Source of the DNA: Treponema phagedenis | GTDB taxonomy: Bacteria; Spirochaetota; Spirochaetia; Treponematales; Treponemataceae | Reading direction: 5' to 3' | NCBI RefSeq assembly: GCF_008153345.1 | Contig: NZ_CP042818.1 | Span: 2,939,001-3,003,000 of the forward strand | DNA length: 64,000 nt | Shown: positions 18,226-28,045 of the stretch, in pieces | Layout of the letters: every line of letters starts with the position of its first letter | Position numbering within the stretch: position 1 is the stretch's first letter | The notes under the pieces: generated by a model | Databases searched by the model: none | Seen by the model: the letters and a program-made list of their open reading frames with translations, nothing else | Told to the model about the DNA's origin: nothing | Position numbers and translations under genes: made by a program

Positions 18226-18798
18226 ATGACAATCAAAGAAAAACTCAAAATTTTACATTCGCTTTTTTGGGCTTTTTTTAAGATAGGCTCAGTAACTTTT
18301 GGCGGCGGTATTGCGATGCTACCGATTCTTAAGCGAGATTTAGTTGACGATAAGAAGTGGCTGACCGAAGAGGAAATTATCGATTATTTTGCCATCGGGC
18401 AGTGCACGCCGGGAATTATTGCGGTAAATGTGGCAACGTTTTCGGGCTATAAAAGGTTGGGGCTTTTGGGAGCAATTATTGCTACTGTGGGAATTGTAAC
18501 TCCTTCAATTATCGTTATTACCATTATTGCAGCCTTTATCAGCAACTTTCAGGATATTGTCTGGGTGCAAAAAGCATTTAAGGGTATCAATGTTGCCGTT
18601 GCCATGCTTTTAATTCGGGCTGTATACGATTTCGGCAGAAAAACAGTGTTTGATATTGCGACTTTTGCTATTGCCGCCGCCGCCTTTATAGCCATGGCGA
18701 TGTTTAATGTGTCGGGTATCATTATTGTGCTTTGCTCGGGCTTGCTGGGCTATGTTTTTCAGTATTTTAAAGTGAAGGCTGAAGGAGGAGAAAAATGA
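18226..18798 (+). CDS. Chromate transporter family protein, N-terminal half-type subunit
   Basis: A 190-aa membrane protein of the CHR family: the signature FKIGSVTFGGGIAMLPIL near 16-33 and the GQCTPGIIAVNVATFSGY segment are clear. Short CHR proteins work as pairs, and the partner begins four bases before the stop (ATGA overlap at 18795-18798). Family members export chromate in some bacteria; in treponemes the natural anion is unknown. Confidence 0.85.
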   Translation: MTIKEKLKILHSLFWAFFKIGSVTFGGGIAMLPILKRDLVDDKKWLTEEEIIDYFAIGQCTPGIIAVNVATFSGYKRLGLLGAIIATVGIVTPSIIVITIIAAFISNFQDIVWVQKAFKGINVAVAMLLIRAVYDFGRKTVFDIATFAIAAAAFIAMAMFNVSGIIIVLCSGLLGYVFQYFKVKAEGGEK

Positions 18799-19358
18799 GT
18801 TTGCCTGCATTGTTTTTTCTTTTTTTCTATATCGGGTTTTGCACAATCGGCGGCGGTTTGGTTTCTATCAGTATTATGCAGCAGGAACTGGTTTCGCGGG
18901 GGCTCATCTCGCCGGAGAACTTTTATGCAATGGTTGCAATTTCTGAATCAACTCCGGGACCGATCGGAATCAATATGACAACATACATCGGCTATGAGCT
19001 TTACGGTGTAGTCGGCGATTTAGTGGTAACAACGGGTATTGTTTTGCCGTCTTTGATTACTATTGTGTTAATTGCAAAATACTCATCAAATTTTCAGGAC
19101 ACCCCGATAGTAAAGAAAACTTTTTATGGCTTACGAGCGGGAGCTACCGGTATGATTGCCGTCGCTGCATGGAATGTACTCAATGTTGCATTGCTTACTG
19201 TTCCGCGCTTTTTAAGTACAAAAAAAATACTTGATATCGGGAACTGGAAAGCAATAGGCTTTTTTACTCTTTTATTTGTGCTCAGCACGATTTTTAAAAA
19301 AATCCATCCGATAGTATTTGTTGTTGCCGGAGCAATTTTAGGCGTTTTGTTTTTTTAA
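18795..19358 (+). CDS. Chromate transporter family protein, second half-type subunit
   Basis: A 187-aa partner with the same fold: FFYIGFCTIGGGLVSISIMQQELV at the start and the paired motif ISESTPGPIGINMTTYIGYE. Five or six membrane segments are visible. It overlaps the first subunit by four bases, so the two are translationally coupled and probably form a heterodimer. GGAGG ten bases ahead of the ATG lies within the upstream gene. Confidence 0.85.
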   Translation: MSLPALFFLFFYIGFCTIGGGLVSISIMQQELVSRGLISPENFYAMVAISESTPGPIGINMTTYIGYELYGVVGDLVVTTGIVLPSLITIVLIAKYSSNFQDTPIVKKTFYGLRAGATGMIAVAAWNVLNVALLTVPRFLSTKKILDIGNWKAIGFFTLLFVLSTIFKKIHPIVFVVAGAILGVLFF

Positions 19359-19377
19359 AACCACACCCCGTGCGCTA

Positions 19378-19711
19378 AGGCTTTGCCTATGGTAAATTGC
19401 CACCCTTGCGAAATTCTAAACGATGTTTAAAAGCATCAACACTGTTTTGTAAAATTAAAGCTTTTAAACTCGTAGGTTTCATTTTGCCATGGACGGCAAA
19501 ACTCAGAACGGGCATGGATGCCCGTGGTTCCAAGCAGAATTGAGTTTGAAAACTATCACAGCTATATAAACAGGAGTTTTTAAACTCATAGGTTTCATTT
19601 TGCCACGGACGGCAAAACAAAACCGTTGTGTCAGACTCTTTTTATAAAATTTTTTACGTTTTGGTAAGATGCATTAAAAACGAATCGATTTATTAAAAAA
19701 ACGCTGTAGTA
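19378..19711 (-). mobile_element. MITE-like element, copy 7
   Basis: Subterminal text CCTATGGTAAATTGCC opens it; the true terminus is lost. Modules include two GCC-AYGGAC-GGC hairpins flanked by GGTTTCATTTT, an ACGGGC-ATGGAT-GCCCGT hairpin and GAGTTTGAAAACT/AGTTTTTAAACTC. It ends TTATTAAAAAAACGCTGTAGTA at 19711. Confidence 0.65.
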
Positions 19712-19814
19712 GGAGATACAAGAGGCTCTCTAAAGAGAAAAGTTTATATATAAGGCAACGCCCAAGAATGTATGATTCTCGTTCTCCATGCGTAAGCCCT
19801 GATTTAATCTCTCC

Positions 19815-20709
19815 CACGACAAGAGCTGAGAAAACTCTTTTCATGTACAGCGGATAATAAGTCGATATTATTTTTATCGCTCTCGTTGCAACAATCGCAA
19901 ATGCCGATGAATGGACTGAAATAGAAATGTTTGCACAAAAAATGAACAGTTTTTTAGGCAATATATTGCACTTGAAAACGGCATCCCGACACATGACACC
20001 ATCCGCCGTGTTATGGCCCATCGGAACACAAATGAACATTGCAAAAATGATAAAAAAAGAGTGCAAAGCTGATTATGTTCTTGCGGTAAAGGAGAATCAA
20101 AAAACGCTCTACGATGATATTTCTGACTATTTTCGTATTGACGAAATAAGAGAAAACCTTACAGCGTGCGAAAATTACCGAAGTACATCTGAAAAAGCAC
20201 ACGGACAATTTGAAACAAGAAACTTTTATATAACTGATGACATTGCATGGCTTTCAAATAAGAGCAAGTGGGAAGGCATAAAAAGTATCGGCATGGTAGA
20301 AACCGTTATCACAAAAGGAGAGAAAACGACCATCGAACGGCGGTATTACATCAGTTCTTTGGCTGCTCATATCGACTTATTTATGAAAGCGGTGCGCAGA
20401 CATTGGGCGATAGAAAGTATGCATTGGCATTTGGATGTTACGTTCAAAGAAGATGCGAACACCACGATAGACAAGAATGCCGCAATGAACCAAAATATTA
20501 TTCGCAAATGGGCACTTGCAATTCTCAAACGGGTAGAACATATCCACGGCAAAAAATATTCAGGTGAAAGCTAAGCGCTACGCAATGAGTTTAGACCCGT
20601 TCGGCAGTTTAGCACAAGCATTATCAATCTAATTCTTCACGAAACACTTAAAAAAAAGATTATTTTTACTGCAAAGGAAAGAATAAAAATCTTCTTAGCT
20701 CTTGTCGTG
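19815..20709 (+). mobile_element. Decayed ISAs1-family insertion sequence
   Basis: The terminal repeats are CACGACAAGAGCTGAGAA at 19815 and its near-complement TTCTTAGCTCTTGTCGTG ending at 20709. About 900 bp remain of an element normally near 1.2-1.3 kb. A second remnant of the same left end lies at 48644-48850. Confidence 0.8.
19865..20631 (+). pseudogene. ISAs1-family transposase remnant
   Basis: Fragments of the transposase are recognisable in several frames: DIIFIALVATIANADEW at the beginning, then in another frame NGIPTHDTIRRVMA, then a deletion joining directly to IAKMIKKECKADYVLAVKENQKTLYDDI (in frame with 19927-20574) and the conserved RRHWAIESMHWHLDVTFKEDA region, and after a stop RYAMSLDPFGSLAQALSI. 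Frameshifts and an internal deletion that removes part of the catalytic core make it non-functional. Confidence 0.8.
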
Positions 20710-20718
20710 TGAAAAACC

Positions 20719-21000
20719 TGGTATAACGTTTTGTAATTAAGTTGCTGGTATACTAATCGGGGCATTGGTAATAATAGCTTGCAGATTCAGCATCTCTATG
20801 GTAAGTTTGCTCGCCGTTGCGCCGTGTCGGGCTCCTTTTTATAACAGGGAGTTTTCAAACTCGTGGTTTAGTTTTTGCCACGGATGTCAAAACTCAGAAC
20901 CGCCACGGACGATCGTGATTCCAAACAGAAGCGACGTTTTAAAGCAAAAGTATTTGCAAAGTTTTAAAACTTGCAGGGTTGCTTAAATCATTTCATGCAA
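20719..21000 (-). mobile_element. MITE-like element, copy 8 (far end lost)
   Basis: TGGTATAACGTTTTGTAATT at 20719 is a near-perfect terminal repeat ten bases from the end of the ISAs1 remnant. The interior holds decayed GCC-ACGGAT-GTC and ACCGCC-ACGGAC modules and a GTTTTAAAGC...GTTTTAAAAC hairpin; no right terminus is seen. Confidence 0.6.
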
Positions 21001-21439
21001 ATTAACGATAAGTTTCGCGCTAAAATTTGCCGATAACAGATAAAAGGAGTATCTTTTAGCAGATTATCCTTTGTTTTAAAGCCCACCGGTAGGAGTACAG
21101 TCCCCCGCCTGTCTGGTAATTCAAAGCAAAAAAGACTATAATGCAGGATAATAAACATTAAATCGCAGAGGAAAATTTCAGGAATTACTTCATGCCCGCT
21201 TGAGCGGTTAATATACTAAATTCCTCAAAAACTTTTTAGTTAAGGATACAGGTTAAGCAAGTGTTTGAAATAGCACAGGCTTGTTTAGCTGCCCGAGTTT
21301 GTTTTATATTTTGCGGGCAAAACATTGTTGATTGGATGCAGTTGGTATGAGTCCGAATTTTATCCGGCGGATATACTGCGGGATAAGCTTTTTTCGGAAT
21401 TTCATGATTTCTCAAAATTTTTTACTTTAAGGAGAGTAT
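21001..21439. other. Intergenic region upstream of clpC
   Basis: No gene, tRNA or clear heat-shock operator (no CIRCE inverted repeat) is seen. AAGGAGAG at 21429-21436 is the ribosome site of clpC. Confidence 0.4.
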
Positions 21440-23911
21440 ATGCTTCAAGACCTTTCATCAAATGCACGAAGACTGCTGATTGAGTTAAGCCAAACAACCG
21501 CCAGAAGATTAAACGCAAATCTTTTGCAGCCGGAGCATGTTTTGCTTGCCTTGGTGCAAAATAAACTGGGCAAAGGCTTTGAGCTTTTAGAAAAACTCAA
21601 TATCAATTTATTAAGTTTTCAACTTGTTCTTGAGCAAAGCACCCCGTCTCGTGAAGGGCCTCCCGTATTGGGCGAAATTCCTCCGTCGGGCAGAATAAAA
21701 AATATGCTGGATGCTGCGGCAATAGAAGCTCGAACACTGCGCCACAATTATATCGGCACCGAGCATATTATTCTTGCCTTTGCGCGAGAAGAGCAAAGTT
21801 CTTTGGCGCAGCTTTTTACTCAGGAAGGGATTCTCCTCTCCGATGCCAGGAGGATTGCGATACGTCTTTCCGCTCCCTCCGAAGCTGTAAAACCAAAACA
21901 GGATAAACAAAGCATTTTACCGGAATTCAGCACCGACCTTACGGAGATTTCTCAAAACGGTGAGCTTGACCCGGTTATCGGCAGAGCGAAAGAAATTAAG
22001 CGCGTTATTCAAATTCTATCCCGAAGACGAAAGAACAACCCCGTTTTAATCGGAGAGCCGGGCGTCGGCAAAACGTCAATCGTGGAGGGACTGGCTGCAG
22101 CAATTATCCGTGAGGAAGTTCCTCACTCTCTTTTAAACAAACGGGTTATTGCCCTTGATTTAGGTTCAATTATAGCCGGCACCAAGTACCGCGGGCAATT
22201 TGAGGAGCGGCTCAAGCGTATTTTAAAAGAAGCTTCCGATTCTAAAGATATTATTCTCTTCATCGATGAGCTGCATACCCTCATTGGGGCGGGCGGCTCG
22301 CAGGGCTCCCTTGATGCGGCAAATATGCTCAAACCCGCACTTGCGCGCGGCGACATTCAGTGCATTGGAGCAACCACCCTTGAAGAATACCGTAAATACT
22401 TTGAAAAAGACGCTGCCCTTGAACGCCGTTTCCAAACCGTTATGATTAACGAGCCCTCATTTGAAGAAACCTGCGAGATACTGCGCGGCTTAAAGTCAAA
22501 GTATGAAGAGCATCACCGCGTTGAATACACCGAAGAATCGATTGTTAAGATTGTAGAACTTGCAAAACGCTATATACCCGATAGGTTTTTTCCCGACAAA
22601 GCGATTGACGTAATGGACGAAGCGGGCGCAATGAAAAAAATTGAGCATGATGAAAGCCCAAAAGAACTTGCGATTATAAAATCTAAAATAGAAGATCTCA
22701 GCAAAGAAAAAGAAGCTCTTGTTGCATCGCAAAATTTTGAACAAGCGGCTATTGTTCGTGATGAGGCTAAAGAATTGCGCACCCAGCTTGCACAATTAAA
22801 AATGGAACAGCAAAATGAACAGCCGATTGTTTCCATCCTCTCCGAAGATATTGCGGAAACGGTTTCGTTAATGACGAATATTCCAATCCGCTCGCTGGGT
22901 GAAGACGAAACAAAACGAATTATGAACATTGAAACAGAACTGCGCAAAAAAGTTATCGGGCAGGACGAAGCGGTGAGCATACTTTCAAATGCAATCCGCC
23001 GTTCTCGCGCGGGCATTGCATCGCCCGAACGCCCCATCGGTTCTTTCTTATTTTTAGGCCCGACCGGCGTCGGAAAAACGCTGCTTGCAAAAACTCTTGC
23101 GGAATTCCTTTTCGGCTCCGCCGAGTCGCTGATTAGAATTGACATGAGTGATTATATGGAAAAACACAACGCATCCCGCCTTGTCGGAGCGCCGCCCGGA
23201 TACATCGGTTTTGAAAACGGCGGCATGCTGACCGAAAAAGTGCGTCGCCAGCCATACTCGGTAATTCTGCTTGACGAGATCGAAAAAGCACATCCCGATA
23301 TTTTCAATCTGCTTTTGCAAGTTTTGGAAGAGGGAGAATTAAAAGACAATCTCGGACACACGGTAAATTTCCGCAACACGGTCATTATTATGACAAGCAA
23401 TGCGGGGTCTCGCTCTATTACAACCGATCGGCAACTCGGTTTTACCAATTCAACCGAAGGTATTATAGATTACGCCGATATTCGGGCAAACGCACTCAAC
23501 GAAATAAAAAACTTTTTCTCGCCCGAGTTTATCAATCGGCTTGATGAAACGCTTGTCTTCATGCCGCTTGGCAAAAAAGAAATAGAATCAATTTTGATGA
23601 TTGAGTTTGAGAAACTTTTTGCGCGGCTTAAAAAGAAAGATATTCATTTGCATCTAAGCGATGAAGCAAAAGAATTCTGTATTGAAAAAGGCTATGATCC
23701 GGCATACGGCGCCCGCCCGATGCGCAGGCTTTTGCAAACGGAAATTGAAGACCGCCTTGCGCTTTTAATCATCGACGGCACCGTTTCTTCCGGCGACACT
23801 GTTGACATACAGATAGAAGGGGACGGCTTACAGCTTACCTGCCAACCCGGAATTATCGGCTTGCCGCAAGAAACTTCGGACATTCCTATTACCTGTGAAC
23901 CCGAGGTTTAG
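21440..23911 (+). CDS. clpC: ClpC-type AAA+ unfoldase of the Clp protease
   Basis: An 823-aa protein. It has an N-terminal Clp_N repeat domain (1-145), a first AAA+ domain with Walker A GEPGVGKT at 205-212, a linker with a UVR-like coiled segment ([24 protein letters not shown]), and a second AAA+ domain with GPTGVGKT near 540 followed by [24 protein letters not shown]. The short middle domain and UVR motif mark ClpC rather than ClpB. It feeds unfolded or tagged proteins to ClpP in the cytosol. The ATG has AAGGAGAG upstream. ruvC follows after 36 bases and may be co-transcribed. Confidence 0.93.
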   Translation: MLQDLSSNARRLLIELSQTTARRLNANLLQPEHVLLALVQNKLGKGFELLEKLNINLLSFQLVLEQSTPSREGPPVLGEIPPSGRIKNMLDAAAIEARTLRHNYIGTEHIILAFAREEQSSLAQLFTQEGILLSDARRIAIRLSAPSEAVKPKQDKQSILPEFSTDLTEISQNGELDPVIGRAKEIKRVIQILSRRRKNNPVLIGEPGVGKTSIVEGLAAAIIREEVPHSLLNKRVIALDLGSIIAGTKYRGQFEERLKRILKEASDSKDIILFIDELHTLIGAGGSQGSLDAANMLKPALARGDIQCIGATTLEEYRKYFEKDAALERRFQTVMINEPSFEETCEILRGLKSKYEEHHRVEYTEESIVKIVELAKRYIPDRFFPDKAIDVMDEAGAMKKIEHDESPKELAIIKSKIEDLSKEKEALVASQNFEQAAIVRDEAKELRTQLAQLKMEQQNEQPIVSILSEDIAETVSLMTNIPIRSLGEDETKRIMNIETELRKKVIGQDEAVSILSNAIRRSRAGIASPERPIGSFLFLGPTGVGKTLLAKTLAEFLFGSAESLIRIDMSDYMEKHNASRLVGAPPGYIGFENGGMLTEKVRRQPYSVILLDEIEKAHPDIFNLLLQVLEEGELKDNLGHTVNFRNTVIIMTSNAGSRSITTDRQLGFTNSTEGIIDYADIRANALNEIKNFFSPEFINRLDETLVFMPLGKKEIESILMIEFEKLFARLKKKDIHLHLSDEAKEFCIEKGYDPAYGARPMRRLLQTEIEDRLALLIIDGTVSSGDTVDIQIEGDGLQLTCQPGIIGLPQETSDIPITCEPEV

Positions 23912-23947
23912 TCCTTTTTCAGGCGGCAAAAAAGGCTTTTTCCATAT

Positions 23948-24433
23948 ATGCGTGAAAAGATAATTGTAGGCATTGATCCCGGGCTTGCCTCTGCCGGATA
24001 CGGCGTGGTAGCGCAGTCGGGAAGTCGACTGCGCTGCCTCACGTACGGTGTAATTCAAACAAAGCCTGAAAACACACAAGGAGAACGGCTTGCGATAATT
24101 TTCGATTCCATCGGCGGAGTGCTGAAAGAGTTCACCCCTGATGCAGCCGGAATTGAAACCCTTTATTTTGCAAAAAACGTAACAAACGGATTATCAGTCG
24201 CCGAAGCGCGCGGAGTTATACTTTTAGCATTTGCACAATGGCAAATCCCTGTACGGGAATACGCCCCCAACGCCATAAAAAAAACCGTAACCGGAATAGC
24301 GCAAGCAAATAAACATCAAGTGCAAGAATCGGTCAAAATCCTATTAGGCTTAAAAACCGCACCAACCCCCGACCACGCCGCCGATGCCCTCGCAGCCGCC
24401 ATTACCGCCGCACACACAGACAGCTTTTTGTGA
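23948..24433 (+). CDS. ruvC: Holliday junction resolvase RuvC
   Basis: A 161-aa nuclease that cuts four-way DNA junctions with RuvAB. The acidic site is present: Asp10 (IVGIDPG), Glu70 (GIETLYF), and His143/Asp146 (PDHAADALA); the histidine variant of the third position is common outside enterobacteria. The helix FAKNVTNGLSVAEARGV and the NAIKKTVTG loop are typical. It is not linked to ruvA (38.4 kb), so no ruvABC operon exists here. The start ATG at 23948 has only a weak, distant ribosome site. Confidence 0.92.
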   Translation: MREKIIVGIDPGLASAGYGVVAQSGSRLRCLTYGVIQTKPENTQGERLAIIFDSIGGVLKEFTPDAAGIETLYFAKNVTNGLSVAEARGVILLAFAQWQIPVREYAPNAIKKTVTGIAQANKHQVQESVKILLGLKTAPTPDHAADALAAAITAAHTDSFL

Positions 24434-24466
24434 AAACCCTAAAAAACGCTTTTATTCAAAAACTAC

Positions 24467-24975
24467 AGTGCAGCGTTCTTTCAATACCTGAATTGTCAAG
24501 TTAAACTAGACACGGATGTACAATCAGAACGGGCACGGACGCCCGTGGTTCCATGCAGAAACGATGTTTTAAAGCAAAACTATTTGCAAAGCTTTAAAAC
24601 TCGTAGGTTACTTTTTGACACGGATGTCAAAATCAGAACCGCCACGGATGGCGGTGGTTCTATGCAGAAATGAGTTTTGTCCGTACAAAAAAGTAAATGG
24701 GCAAAACTCATTGTGAAGCATTGTACACGGATGTACAATCAGAACGGGCACGGACGCCCGTGGTTCCAAACAGAAGCGACGTTTTAAAGCAAAACTATTT
24801 GCAAAGCTTTAAAACTCGTAGGTTACTTTTTGACACGGATGTCAAAATCAGAACCGCCACGGATGGCGGTGGTTCTATGCAGCAATGAGTTTTGTCCGTA
24901 CAAAAAAGTAAATGGGCAAAACTCATTGTGAAGCATTGTACACGGATGTACAATGCTTCACATGCGTTAGGCATA
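24467..24975 (-). mobile_element. MITE-like element, copy 9, with internal tandem duplication
   Basis: A decayed terminal repeat (CAGTGCAGCGTTCTTTCAAT) lies at about 24467. The body is made of hairpin modules: TTGTAC-ACGGAT-GTACAA, ACGGGC-ACGGAC-GCCCGT, GTTTTAAAGC...GCTTTAAAAC, TTTTGAC-ACGGAT-GTCAAAA, ACCGCC-ACGGAT-GGCGGT and GAGTTTTGTCC...GGGCAAAACTC. The whole block is present twice in tandem. Confidence 0.7.
24511..24940. repeat. 215-bp tandem duplication, two units
   Basis: The same text starting CACGGATGTACAATCAGAAC begins at 24511 and 24726, and CACGGATGTACAAT begins again at 24941, giving a constant period of 215. The two units differ at only a few sites (for example CCATGCAG versus CCAAACAG after the first hairpin), so the duplication is recent compared with the decay of other copies. 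Confidence 0.85.
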
Positions 24976-25318
24976 CGGAGGACGGCGAGCGCTTTTTCAA
25001 AAGCGCGAAGCCGGATCCTTTTTGCGCGCCTAAAATAGCGCAAAAAGAGCCGCAGCGACAGCGGAGCCCGTAGTACGCCGGCGGTTTGCGAGTGCGTTGT
25101 TTCGGCATGCTATAAAACAAAGCCGAATTTTTATACGCTTCAAACCGCAACGCCCCGATTGGGTATTATTTAGATTCTCCGCGGAGTGTACGTTTCGCTA
25201 AAAAGCATAGTGATGAAATTACCCTTGATTAACAACGGGTATGATTTGTCTATTTCATTTTTTAGCGTGAAAGTGTAAAATGAGGATGGCTATAAAACAA
25301 ATGCGAAAGGAAATAATT
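24976..25318. other. Intergenic region with hairpins, upstream of the aldehyde dehydrogenase gene
   Basis: CTTTTTGCGC (25018-25027) pairs with GCGCAAAAAG (25038-25047), and GCGCTTTT pairs with AAAAGCGC near 24989-25006. Related text recurs near 59440-59500 and partly near 37970. The motif CAAACCGCAACGCC lies at 25141-25154. No gene is supported. Confidence 0.45.
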
Positions 25319-26692
25319 ATGACAAATGATATTGCGGCGCGTGTTCAAGCGTGCAGGGATTTTTTTGATACAAATGCAACAAAGCCGTATGCGTTTAGAA
25401 TTGCGCAGTTGCAAAAACTGAAAACGGCATTGAAGGAAAATCAGCAAAAACTTTTGAATGCGCTTTACTCGGATTTGCATAAAACCGAGATGGAAGGATA
25501 TTTTTCGGAGCTCGGAATAGTGTATGAAGAATTGAACTTTATAATGAAGCATCTAAAAAAATGGATGAAACCGAAAAAAGTAAAAACGCCGATCGCGCAA
25601 TTTCCCGCAAAGAGTTCAATTCTTTATGAGCCCTTCGGTACCGTTTTGATTATGTCACCTTGGAATTATCCGATTAACTTAACGCTTGCGCCGTTAGTGG
25701 GCGCCATCGCTGCGGGGAATTGTTCAGTCGTAAAACCGTCCAATCAAACGCCTGCAACTGCTGCGGCGCTCAAAAAGCTTTTATCCGAAAATTTTCCCGA
25801 AGAATATATTTCCGTGGTGGAAGGCGGCAGAAAAGAAAACACCGAGCTGTTAACACAAAGGTTTGATTATATTTTTTTTACCGGCGGTATACAGGTTGGA
25901 AAAACTGTAATGGAAGCGGCGGCAAAACATCTTACGCCGATAACGCTTGAACTTGGCGGGAAAAGTCCTTGCATTGTAGAAAAATCCGCAAACATAAAAA
26001 TTGCGGCGCGGCGTATTTTATTCGGTAAATCCTTGAATGCCGGTCAAACCTGCGTTGCGCCCGATTATCTTTTAATTGACGAAAGCATAAAAGAAGCATT
26101 TATCGCGGAAGCAAAAAATGTTTTCAAAGAGTTTTTCCCAACGGAAACATATTTGCAAATGCAGCTGCCGCGAATCGTAAATGATAAACACTTTGAGCGA
26201 CTCAGCAATCTTTTACACGACGGAACGCTTGTGGTCGGCGGCAGCACCGAAACAAACAGCAGATTTATTGAGCCGACAATTATCGAGAATATTGATTTTG
26301 ATTCTCCGATAATGCAGGAAGAAATTTTCGGCCCGATTTTGCCGGTTATTACTTACAAAGATTTGAATGCCGCCATCAGCGAAATTAAAAAACGGGATAA
26401 GCCTCTTGCGCTGTATCTTTTTACCGAAGATAAAAGCATAGAGAAAAAGATTTTAACCGAATTGTCATTCGGCGGCGGCTGTGTAAACGACACGATTGTG
26501 CATCTTGCAACAAATTATTTGCCTTTCGGCGGAGTCGGCTATTCCGGCATGGGAAAATATCACGGCGAAGAAAGCTTTAAAATTTTCAGCAATGCAAAAA
26601 GCATTTTGAAAAAATCAACTCTTTTTGATTTAAAACTGCGCTATCATCCCTACTCCGAATCAAAATACAACACCATAAAAAAATTTATGTAA
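25319..26692 (+). CDS. Aldehyde dehydrogenase, class 3 type
   Basis: A 457-aa NAD(P)-dependent aldehyde dehydrogenase. The active-site glutamate lies in ELGGKSPCIV (Glu211) and the nucleophile in NAGQTCVAPDY (Cys245). SPWNYPINL and FFTGGIQVGK are typical cofactor-binding segments. The compact length and C-terminus (GGVGYSGMGKYHGEESFKIFS) place it with ALDH3 enzymes that oxidise fatty and aromatic aldehydes. ATG 25319 has AAAGGAAA upstream, whereas upstream in-frame starts do not fit homologues. It stands alone; the natural substrate is unknown. Confidence 0.9.
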   Translation: MTNDIAARVQACRDFFDTNATKPYAFRIAQLQKLKTALKENQQKLLNALYSDLHKTEMEGYFSELGIVYEELNFIMKHLKKWMKPKKVKTPIAQFPAKSSILYEPFGTVLIMSPWNYPINLTLAPLVGAIAAGNCSVVKPSNQTPATAAALKKLLSENFPEEYISVVEGGRKENTELLTQRFDYIFFTGGIQVGKTVMEAAAKHLTPITLELGGKSPCIVEKSANIKIAARRILFGKSLNAGQTCVAPDYLLIDESIKEAFIAEAKNVFKEFFPTETYLQMQLPRIVNDKHFERLSNLLHDGTLVVGGSTETNSRFIEPTIIENIDFDSPIMQEEIFGPILPVITYKDLNAAISEIKKRDKPLALYLFTEDKSIEKKILTELSFGGGCVNDTIVHLATNYLPFGGVGYSGMGKYHGEESFKIFSNAKSILKKSTLFDLKLRYHPYSESKYNTIKKFM

Positions 26693-26760
26693 AGAGGCGC
26701 TGTACAAGCTTCCCATACGGAAGCGTTCGCAAAGTAGATATTCCAAATGCGCGGTGGTTT

Positions 26761-27750
26761 TTATGCGCGGATTTTATACCACGCAACTCCGTTGTCATCG
26801 ATTGTCTCAATTACTTTGCCCAATTGAACAAGATGTAATAAATGAGCGGCGGCTTCTCCGGCAGCAAACCATTTTTGCGAAGGCGGAAAGTTCTCCCAGT
26901 TTTTAGCGCGAATATCCCAGTGCATACGGCAGGTAACATCTCGGACTGTCAGAGCTTCGTCTTGGCGCAGGATAGACATAATTTCGTCAAGCCGCACTCG
27001 GTGATGATGCAGTATTTCGTCTATGCGCTTATTCACATCATCAACAAGAAAGCGATGCGAACTGAAAAGATGGTCAATGGAGTAGTTTTTTATTTTGTTG
27101 AGGTTCTTCATGTATATCCCCAGTGAATCTCCGAATTCTTCTCCCCAATAAGTTATATTTGGAGTGATTTTTCCTAAAATATGATCTCCGCAAAAAAGAA
27201 TTTTTTTCTCCGCTTCATACAAGCCGAGCATGCCGGGTGTATGCCCCGCTTCGTCTAAAAACACAAAGTGAAAATCACCGATACTCAATGTATCGCCGGG
27301 CTTACAGGGAATATAAGAGAAAGACTTTTCGGACCTGTTTTTAAATCCCGGATGCTCCTCAATTTTAAGCCCTTCTATATCCATCCCCTGCCTATGAGAA
27401 TTTTTTATAATTCTTTGCCAATGGGAACTCTCTTTTTTAAAACCGTTTTTTATAATAGCGCCGTCAACCGCCGAAAGATAAATTTTCCTCACTCCTTTTC
27501 CCTGCAAAAAACTTGCCAACCCTATGTGATCCGCATGAAGATGCGTTAAAAAAAGCGCCGTGTTATTTAAATCAATTTTTAATTCATTCAGAAAAAGCAT
27601 CATATGCTCCCGCACTTCCTCATTGTTAAAGCCGGTATCTACTATGAGCGATTCTTCCGGAGTTTTTATGATGAATATATTGATTGATTTTAAAGGATTG
27701 CCGGTTAGCGGAATCTCTTTCATAAAAATATTTTGATAAACTTCTTTCAT
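26761..27750 (-). CDS. MBL-fold metallohydrolase
   Basis: A 329-aa protein with the complete metallo-beta-lactamase metal motif THLHADH at 69-75 (His70, His72, Asp74, His75), then GHTPGMLGL, FCGDHILG and a C-terminal winged-helix-like domain ending VAWYKIRA. Related proteins include LACTB2-like and GloB-like hydrolases acting on thioesters, RNA or quinolones; the reaction here is not evident. AGGGGAAAC precedes the ATG. It is convergent with the aldehyde dehydrogenase gene. Confidence 0.85.
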   Translation of the reverse strand: MKEVYQNIFMKEIPLTGNPLKSINIFIIKTPEESLIVDTGFNNEEVREHMMLFLNELKIDLNNTALFLTHLHADHIGLASFLQGKGVRKIYLSAVDGAIIKNGFKKESSHWQRIIKNSHRQGMDIEGLKIEEHPGFKNRSEKSFSYIPCKPGDTLSIGDFHFVFLDEAGHTPGMLGLYEAEKKILFCGDHILGKITPNITYWGEEFGDSLGIYMKNLNKIKNYSIDHLFSSHRFLVDDVNKRIDEILHHHRVRLDEIMSILRQDEALTVRDVTCRMHWDIRAKNWENFPPSQKWFAAGEAAAHLLHLVQLGKVIETIDDNGVAWYKIRA

Positions 27751-28045
27751 TTGTTTCCCCTAAACTTCTTATCGAAGTTTTTTCATTTCTTTTTCCTTAT
27801 GTAAAATATTTTATAATTATAGCACTATCAATCTATTATTTATACTGATTTTAGTCCAATCTTTGCAATTAAAATTTTTAAAGCATAAATTCAGCTGTGA
27901 GTTTTTAAAAAATCTGCTATACTGTCTTTTGACGACGGAATGTTTTGTAAAGGCTTGATTAGTTTTTGCAAAATATCAAAATCGCAATGGAAGGAGATTC
28001 TAAGACAGTTATTTTAGCGGTCTCCAATACAATACGGAGGATAAA

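Noticed and set aside
19366-19402. Terminator after the chromate transporter pair
   Set aside because: No stable stem with a T-run; the sequence belongs to the decayed start of hairpin element copy 7.
21001-21439. CIRCE or CtsR-type heat-shock operator before clpC
   Set aside because: I found no TTAGCACTC-N9 inverted repeat and no clear heptad direct repeat in this stretch.
24511-24975. CRISPR array
   Set aside because: Units are 215 bp, nearly identical throughout, without unique spacers, and no cas genes are present.
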